Shown here one piece after another: positions 58,864 to 64,000 of a stretch of 64,000 bases of DNA. Source of the DNA: Mucilaginibacter sp. CSA2-8R (GTDB taxonomy: Bacteria > Bacteroidota > Bacteroidia > Sphingobacteriales > Sphingobacteriaceae). The notes beneath the pieces are model-generated. The model did no database searches, was not told the DNA's origin, and was given only the letters and a program-made list of their open reading frames with translations. Each line of letters opens with the position of its first letter. Position 1 is the stretch's first letter. The position numbers were made by a program, and so were the translations under genes. Where the stretch lies: NCBI RefSeq assembly GCF_038806765.1, contig NZ_CP152389.1:4960001-5024000 (forward strand), written 5' to 3'.

Positions 58864-61224
58864 TTATACTAATCCTGATCCTTTAAAGTGTAAAGCAGTT
58901 TGCCCAGCACCATATTTGGTAAATACTTTAATGTAGCGGTGGGTAAGGTTAGCCAGTTTACCGCTGATGATTGTTTCGCCGAAAAATTTGATGCCTTTAT
59001 TGTAGCTCTTGCTAACAATAATATCCTCACCCGAAGCTACCAAGCGGACAATCATGCCGGATGTTAAGCCATATCCACCAGCTCCACCTCCGGGCGGATT
59101 AAACTGACCAAATTCAAGAAAGAATCCATTTGAATTGTAGTAATTATCAAGATAAATTCCATCGTTGTTTTCAGAAAACTGTACAAATAACTTGGATGTA
59201 TCCGGATTAGCTGCTACCTCTAACTGTATCCAGCTACCGTCGCCCCCAAGTTGTTTTGATGCCGTTGCACCTGATATGTCCGCTGCGCCTTCCTCAGCAA
59301 CCCAAGTACCATCGGTATCTGTGCTTACATTAGCCGATACGAAGTTAGTCCATTGTAAATACTCCCCTTCCTGGCCCGGTACTATAGTTCCGGCAATGGC
59401 CGGACTACGCACCACCTTACTGGAATTTTGCGTGGAGGTAGCTTTTGTTCTGAAACGCCAAAAACCAGCCTCACGAATATAATTCTCTAATTGAACCGGC
59501 CCGGCGTAATTTCCCCATGGCCTTAAACCTTCAGATACTTCGATCGCAGTATCTCCAAGTGGGTGACTGGCTGTGATAGTGCGCAGGGTTTCGTCAATAA
59601 TCAGGGTTACCGGATCGGGAGTCACCAAGTTTTCAGGATTAATTTCTGTTGAAAGTAGTCCCCAGCCTCCCGGAAAAGGATCATCCGTAATATCCTGTTC
59701 TCCGTATCCGAATTTGATTTCCAGACCATCACGCACAATAGCAAAACGCGGGGTTCCTCTAAAGCTGCCTAATGGTATTTCGAACCAAGCCGGTCCGGCA
59801 GGCATTAAATCTGATAGTGTATCGTTAATTTTAAGTTGAGCAGGGGCAGTTAAGTGCGCTGCCATTTTAATGGCCTCACTATTTACGCTTTCGTATCTCA
59901 TCAGTCCAATTGGCGTATATCTGTCAGGCTGAGCATACAAGGTATTGTCCCAGTAAGCCTGATTAAAATACGGCTGGTCGTAAAACATATACGGAACCTC
60001 TGTGCGCGCTCCAATACTGGCAGGATGCAGCATATACCTGCAAAATATTTTGTCTTGCGAAAAAGCTGCAGCTGTTGCGTTAGCCAGATAGGCATCTACC
60101 CAGGGACGATAAAATTTCTGCATACCGGTATGATCCAATAACGGATAGCGCATATCCGAGCCCAGGGTAAACGACGCTTCAACGGGCGGTATAAAGGCCA
60201 TACCATCAACCGGTGGAAAGCTCAATTCGGCCAGATAAGTACTTTCTTTATAATCGTTTGCTGTAATATCACACACCCCTTGCATACGCTGGTCGGGTGG
60301 TAAGGCAAGTATGTCATTCCACAACTGAGCCGTTCCCGCAAAACCAAAATCGCGATATTGGAAAGAAGAGTAAAAATGCATATTGTTACCCATCGCCAAT
60401 TTACCCATTTTTTGGCTTACCGTGTTGATGGCTCGGTTAGCCGACATAGCATGATTTAAGCTATAATCGCCCCCGCAAAAAAACACGATACCATCAAAAG
60501 GCCGGGTGTCATACACATGCTCAATGGCATCAGTGCCTTCTTGCTGACTAAATGCCCAAGAGGTATAATCACCATCGCCTACGCTAAATTCATTGATCCA
60601 TACATTACTAACTTCGTGATCATTGTACGGAAATAAAGTTCCAGACCAGTAATAAAAGTCGCCCATTCCTAGCGCAGTAAGGGCATTGCGCGTTGCAGTA
60701 ATTAAAGATGGGAACAGGAAATAATCTGTGTATACTGGTTTACTATCAATTCTGAACAATGATTGGCGGTTCCAGGTATCAGTAAAAAGTTTAACCTTCT
60801 GCTCAACAGACCCGCCGTAAACCATGCCCACCATAAAAGGGATATTGACAGCATCACATGCGTCCATCAACTGCCTCAGATAAACATTATCCTTGAAGTT
60901 ATCATCTGTGGAGCTATACTCTTCCAGATGAAGCCAAAGCAAATTGTAACCTTGATTTTTAACAGATTGTATCCAGCTCAAATGATCTTTTGCAAATCCG
61001 CCCAACGAAACCATTAAGTGACAGCAATAATACTTTTGGCTGTTGTAGTTGGTTGGCACGATACGCACAAAAGAGGTAACAATATCGGATATACGCCCGT
61101 TACTGTCGTCGTAGGTAGCTGAGCGTATCTTTTTGCTTGATTTAAAGGTGAGTGGGCCGGTATAAACCGGGCTTCCTGCTGTCGGCACACTACCATTTAG
61201 TGTATATATTTTTTTCTTTGCCAT
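58864..61224 (-). CDS. GH71/GH99-like glycosidase fused to lectin-like domains, 786 aa, signal-less
   Basis: The protein starts MAKKKIYTLNGSVPTAGSPV and has no signal peptide. Residues about 55-400 look like a TIM barrel of the GH71/GH99 type: HLMVSLGGFAKDHLSWIQSV then QGYNLLWLHLEEYSS, SKPVYTDYFLFP, and PVDGMAFIPPVEASF near the end of the barrel. The C-terminal part (about 540-786) has a VTLIIDETLRTIT linker of the kind also in the 895-aa protein and a beta-sandwich region. The family call is moderate; GH71 enzymes cut alpha-1,3-glucan. It is the first gene of the cluster, preceded by a 0.9 kb leader. Confidence 0.6.
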   Translation of the reverse strand: MAKKKIYTLNGSVPTAGSPVYTGPLTFKSSKKIRSATYDDSNGRISDIVTSFVRIVPTNYNSQKYYCCHLMVSLGGFAKDHLSWIQSVKNQGYNLLWLHLEEYSSTDDNFKDNVYLRQLMDACDAVNIPFMVGMVYGGSVEQKVKLFTDTWNRQSLFRIDSKPVYTDYFLFPSLITATRNALTALGMGDFYYWSGTLFPYNDHEVSNVWINEFSVGDGDYTSWAFSQQEGTDAIEHVYDTRPFDGIVFFCGGDYSLNHAMSANRAINTVSQKMGKLAMGNNMHFYSSFQYRDFGFAGTAQLWNDILALPPDQRMQGVCDITANDYKESTYLAELSFPPVDGMAFIPPVEASFTLGSDMRYPLLDHTGMQKFYRPWVDAYLANATAAAFSQDKIFCRYMLHPASIGARTEVPYMFYDQPYFNQAYWDNTLYAQPDRYTPIGLMRYESVNSEAIKMAAHLTAPAQLKINDTLSDLMPAGPAWFEIPLGSFRGTPRFAIVRDGLEIKFGYGEQDITDDPFPGGWGLLSTEINPENLVTPDPVTLIIDETLRTITASHPLGDTAIEVSEGLRPWGNYAGPVQLENYIREAGFWRFRTKATSTQNSSKVVRSPAIAGTIVPGQEGEYLQWTNFVSANVSTDTDGTWVAEEGAADISGATASKQLGGDGSWIQLEVAANPDTSKLFVQFSENNDGIYLDNYYNSNGFFLEFGQFNPPGGGAGGYGLTSGMIVRLVASGEDIIVSKSYNKGIKFFGETIISGKLANLTHRYIKVFTKYGAGQTALHFKGSGLV

Positions 61225-62153
61225 TTTTAAATTTTGAAATAGGATTTGAGATTAGCTCGTAAACACCTATGCAGTGACGCTTTGATGTAGCTGCTAATTG
61301 CCTTATTCTAAGCAGATCAATATTATTCGAAAGCAGACCTTGACTGCATTTCAAATAAACATTTAGGTATCTGGTCGTTTTTTCATTTACTATAGCTTTA
61401 TAGATACAAATCAATTAAATATTGACTATATCAATTTTTACATATACAAATGTACATAATATATTTACATTTGTATATTAACTATGCTATTATTTTTAGC
61501 AAGAAAAAAAACACACTGATTCCCAATTTATTAATATCAATAAAGAAAGTAAGACAACAATATATCAGTACTCAAAGCAAAAAATGATTAGAATAAAAAT
61601 GTATTGATTAACACTAATATTTCAAGTTGGATATTCTTGAAGCAATAGTGTAAATAAGAATATTAACTATTTTCGATATAGAGTTAAAAAATTCTGCATT
61701 ACTTAAAGTTGAGCAACGATAAGATACAAACTAACTATTAGCGCAAATACGAATAACAGTCCTTTGCAGTTATTAGCAGCAGTCAGCCCATCATGATTGT
61801 TCTCTTGGTAAATAAACATGACAGTGCATATGATAGACCAGCTACTATGCAGACCTAAGCCCACCCTATTATAGCAGGCCAACCTATAATGTATTCAGTC
61901 TTAAAATTTTGGTGATTTTAAGCGTTGATACCCATCAGAAAAATTAAAAAGTTGATTTTAAATTAGCCGCTTTGTGCTCCTAACAATAGCTCGTAATCCA
62001 GCCCAAATTACTTTGGCATTTTAAATAACAAACAGTTATTTACTAATTATATACGCACGCGTCCAACCTATTTTTTTAACTAATAACGATGCGCTTAATT
62101 ACTTTTAACGAGAAGAAGGGTGTAAGGAGGAACTCGTTGTCAGGCTGTATGCT
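61225..62153. other. AT-rich gene-free leader of the accessory cluster
   Basis: 929 bases with no ORF above 60 codons on either strand, rich in A and T, with the palindrome at 61442-61478. I saw no exact TAnnTTTG promoter towards the 786-aa gene. It may hold a regulated promoter, a small RNA or a horizontally gained edge. Confidence 0.6.
61442..61478. promoter_or_regulatory. 13-bp perfect palindrome, probable operator
   Basis: ATATACAAATGTA (61442-61454) and its reverse complement (61466-61478) are separated by 11 bases. It lies about 220 bases before the 786-aa gene start. Confidence 0.5.
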
Positions 62154-62897
62154 TTATCTGTAAGGATTTATTTTAACAACCTCATTCCAGATCAAATTAC
62201 TTATTACCCTCATTCCCTTATTACATGGATGCTGCTGTACACCTATATCAGAAAATAAGCCGTAGGCCAGGTTAGATCTGTCGTAGCTTACGGCTGACAA
62301 GCTAACGTAAGGCGTGTATAGTTTATAAACCTTGTCTATTGCTGGAACACTCCACAAGGGGCCAACGCTTAGCACAACCGTTTTGCTACCATCAGCGGTA
62401 AAATATTGCACTAATTTCTGATAGCTTTTGCGAAAAGCCTCCGCATCCATATGCGCATGGTCAACGTTTTCGCCCACCCTAACAATAACCAGGTCAGGAT
62501 TAATTTCTTTAATATCCTTTAGGCTTTTGTTAAAATCATAATTAATATATGCCGATTCAAAATCATTAAATATACGTACAGTAACTTTACTATTGGGCTC
62601 CATCTGTTTAAAGCGTACAGTAAGTCTGTGCACATAATCAGAGTCGGGCGTAGAGGCGGCCATACCACATAAGGTATTCCAACCTACCGCTGGCGTTATA
62701 GGGGCTATTGTAATACTATTACCTAAAATAACGATGTTCTTAAAAATAACCTGAGATTTCGGCTGATCGTTAAGCGGTAACGTTAGTTTATAATCTTGGT
62801 CTTGAGGTATAACCGTATCCGTTTGCTTCTTGCAGCTTACTACTGCAAAAATCACAGACATCAGTATGAAGCATTCATAGCTAAACCATTTTAACAT
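62154..62897 (-). CDS. SGNH/GDSL hydrolase lipoprotein, 247 aa
   Basis: A lipobox VVSC gives lipidated Cys22, so this is an exported lipoprotein. The SGNH blocks are IVILGNSIT (Ser), VRVGENVDHAH (Asn) and GVQQHPCNKGM (His). The Asp normally three residues before the His is not at that place, and Asp of FSDIGV six residues before may serve. These proteins are often carbohydrate esterases. Possible relation to the SGNH domain in the cluster below it. It lies upstream of the cluster leader on the same strand. Confidence 0.75.
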   Translation of the reverse strand: MLKWFSYECFILMSVIFAVVSCKKQTDTVIPQDQDYKLTLPLNDQPKSQVIFKNIVILGNSITIAPITPAVGWNTLCGMAASTPDSDYVHRLTVRFKQMEPNSKVTVRIFNDFESAYINYDFNKSLKDIKEINPDLVIVRVGENVDHAHMDAEAFRKSYQKLVQYFTADGSKTVVLSVGPLWSVPAIDKVYKLYTPYVSLSAVSYDRSNLAYGLFSDIGVQQHPCNKGMRVISNLIWNEVVKINPYR

Positions 62898-63016
62898 ATT
62901 TTATAAAAAGTATTATGATTTTCCCACTTCCAGTTTCTTTTTTTATCTGATAGCCGCTGTTCCGGTAAATAGCCGGAGTTATCAGTATGCTTTTTTTTTG
63001 GAAGTGAGCTGAATAT

Positions 63017-64000
63017 TTACTGGTACTGCACATTTACAATGGCACCTTTAGTAATAGTTTTCATATTTGTAGCATTGCTGCTACTCGGACCCAACGAGCC
63101 GGAAAAACTGCCGGATACCGTCTTGTTCACCACATCAATAGAGGTGATTGTAATGCTACCGTTACCTCCGGCTTTGGTGCTCCAGATAGTATATGGTCTA
63201 TTATTATCTTCAGGAATTTGGGAAATTTTTGGCGGCACAGTGTAGGTAATGAATGAACTTGTGGTGCTGTTGCAGGTATAGTTGCCCGGACCGGTTACAT
63301 CACCGGCATAAACAGTTACTAAATTGCCGTTGACTGTAGTACTGACACTTATTGTTTGCTTAGACGGTGAGTAGGAAGCCCCTGGCAAGGTAGAATAGCC
63401 ATCTGTGCCATCTACCGTGCAGGAGAAAGGATAAGGAGGAGGTGTAGTGGTTAAACCGATAGTACCAACCGAGATATCTTGCCCTTCGGTTACGGCAATG
63501 CGGCGGCTATAAGGCGCGTATAAGTTGTTAACTGCGTTAGATGCAGCAGTTACATAATAACTGCCGGGTGTAACATTATTTATCTTGAAATTACCACTGG
63601 CATCGGGCACAACCGTATACCTCAAGGTAGCACTGCCAATATAAACAGCCTGTACATAAGCCACAGAACCTGCCGGAGATACGCTGCCGCTGATACTCCC
63701 GGGTGCCGCCGCTTTAAAAACCAGTGTGCCGGCATCCGTATTTTGTGCGGTAGCAACCGTTATTGCCGGGCTAACCGGCGCTACATACCCCAGGGCGGCA
63801 GTAAAATTGAGGGTATATGTACCGGGGGCAACAAAGCTGAACAAAAAGCTACCAGTACCAGTTGGAGTGGCATAATAAGTACTCCCTCCGCTGGTACTCA
63901 TTAATGAAACTGAAGTGGCTGCTCCGGCCGGACTAATCATGCCACTGATACTACCAGGCATTTGCCGCAAGGAAACATCTCCTAAAGCGGTGTTCTGGCC
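63017..64000 (-). CDS. Secreted repeat protein, carboxypeptidase-like modules (5' end cut by window)
   Basis: The frame stays open to the window edge at 64000 (reading GQNTALGDVSLRQMPGSISG), so the start codon lies outside. Two carboxypeptidase-regulatory-like modules of about 90 residues each begin PGSISGMISPAGAATSV and PGSISGSVSPAGSVAYV, with further copies probably upstream. The C-terminal 130 residues (from FSCTVDGTDG) resemble the DUF6252 domain found on Bacteroidota surface proteins. It is probably an outer-surface or adhesin-like protein. It is the 5' neighbour of the SGNH lipoprotein. Confidence 0.7.
   Translation of the reverse strand, partial: GQNTALGDVSLRQMPGSISGMISPAGAATSVSLMSTSGGSTYYATPTGTGSFLFSFVAPGTYTLNFTAALGYVAPVSPAITVATAQNTDAGTLVFKAAAPGSISGSVSPAGSVAYVQAVYIGSATLRYTVVPDASGNFKINNVTPGSYYVTAASNAVNNLYAPYSRRIAVTEGQDISVGTIGLTTTPPPYPFSCTVDGTDGYSTLPGASYSPSKQTISVSTTVNGNLVTVYAGDVTGPGNYTCNSTTSSFITYTVPPKISQIPEDNNRPYTIWSTKAGGNGSITITSIDVVNKTVSGSFSGSLGPSSSNATNMKTITKGAIVNVQYQ

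Noticed and set aside
54387..61224. Full prophage
   Set aside because: There is no integrase, terminase, portal, capsid, lysis or replication gene in the window; only one protein looks phage-structural.
61225..62153. tRNA or mobile-element remnant in the AT-rich leader
   Set aside because: No cloverleaf, terminal repeat or transposase fragment was seen in either strand.

Overview
The window looks like chromosomal DNA of a Bacteroidota soil or plant bacterium of the family Sphingobacteriaceae; Mucilaginibacter or a close relative is my best guess from gene style, not from a search. The evidence is a SusC/SusD pair, a gliding gene (gldD), a Bacteroidota-type omega subunit and BamD, DUF3857 and DUF1501/DUF1800 gene pairs, and promoters of the Bacteroidota form (TTG at -33, TAnnTTTG at -7).

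Region by region. 1-8.2 kb: a polysaccharide utilization locus on the minus strand, transcribed susC, susD, a membrane-spanning AraC-type regulator with a dead histidine-kinase remnant, then a GH31 glycosidase cut by the window edge. 8.2-8.95 kb: AT-rich spacer with a strong promoter, a possible 60-codon ORF and a near-perfect hairpin. 8.95-11.6 kb: a DUF1800/DUF1501 pair. 11.9-15.8 kb: two tandem DUF3857/transglutaminase-like genes, one with its catalytic residues lost. 15.9-19.6 kb: small stress-type and secreted proteins (CsbD, zinc phospholipase C-like, DUF2383, a 39-aa cysteine protein, a broken small gene). 19.7-23.6 kb: an FAD oxidoreductase, then a probable blue-light (LOV) histidine kinase overlapping its response regulator. 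23.8-37.5 kb: mostly housekeeping (accA, mercaptopyruvate sulfurtransferase, a DtxR/MntR regulator divergent from a TonB receptor with a palindromic operator between them, SMR transporter, M28 peptidase, 6-phosphogluconate dehydrogenase, YkuK, YhcC-like radical SAM protein, aldo/keto reductase, acyl-ACP desaturase).

37.8-43.9 kb: a complete rRNA operon on the minus strand, 16S - tRNA-Ile - tRNA-Ala - 23S - 5S, with a terminator and three upstream promoter repeats. 44.4-53.5 kb: core genes on the plus strand (bamD, rpoZ, phosphosulfolactate synthase, aroE overlapping gldD, a metallo-beta-lactamase-fold hydrolase, a LolC/E-like permease, an NlpE-like lipoprotein, rbfA, an M23 peptidase and a secreted TonB-C protein), interrupted by a minus-strand AI-2E transporter.

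54.4-64 kb: an accessory region on the minus strand. Four signal-less modular proteins (GH71/GH99-like, a small protein, an SGNH hydrolase with lectin-like modules, and a phage-structural-like protein) form one cluster behind a 0.9 kb AT-rich leader holding a 13-bp palindrome. An SGNH lipoprotein and a repeat-rich secreted protein cut by the window edge lie upstream. This cluster is the best candidate here for an undescribed system, perhaps an appendage or tail-like particle carrying polysaccharide-active heads. No CRISPR array, insertion sequence, integrase or transposase was seen.
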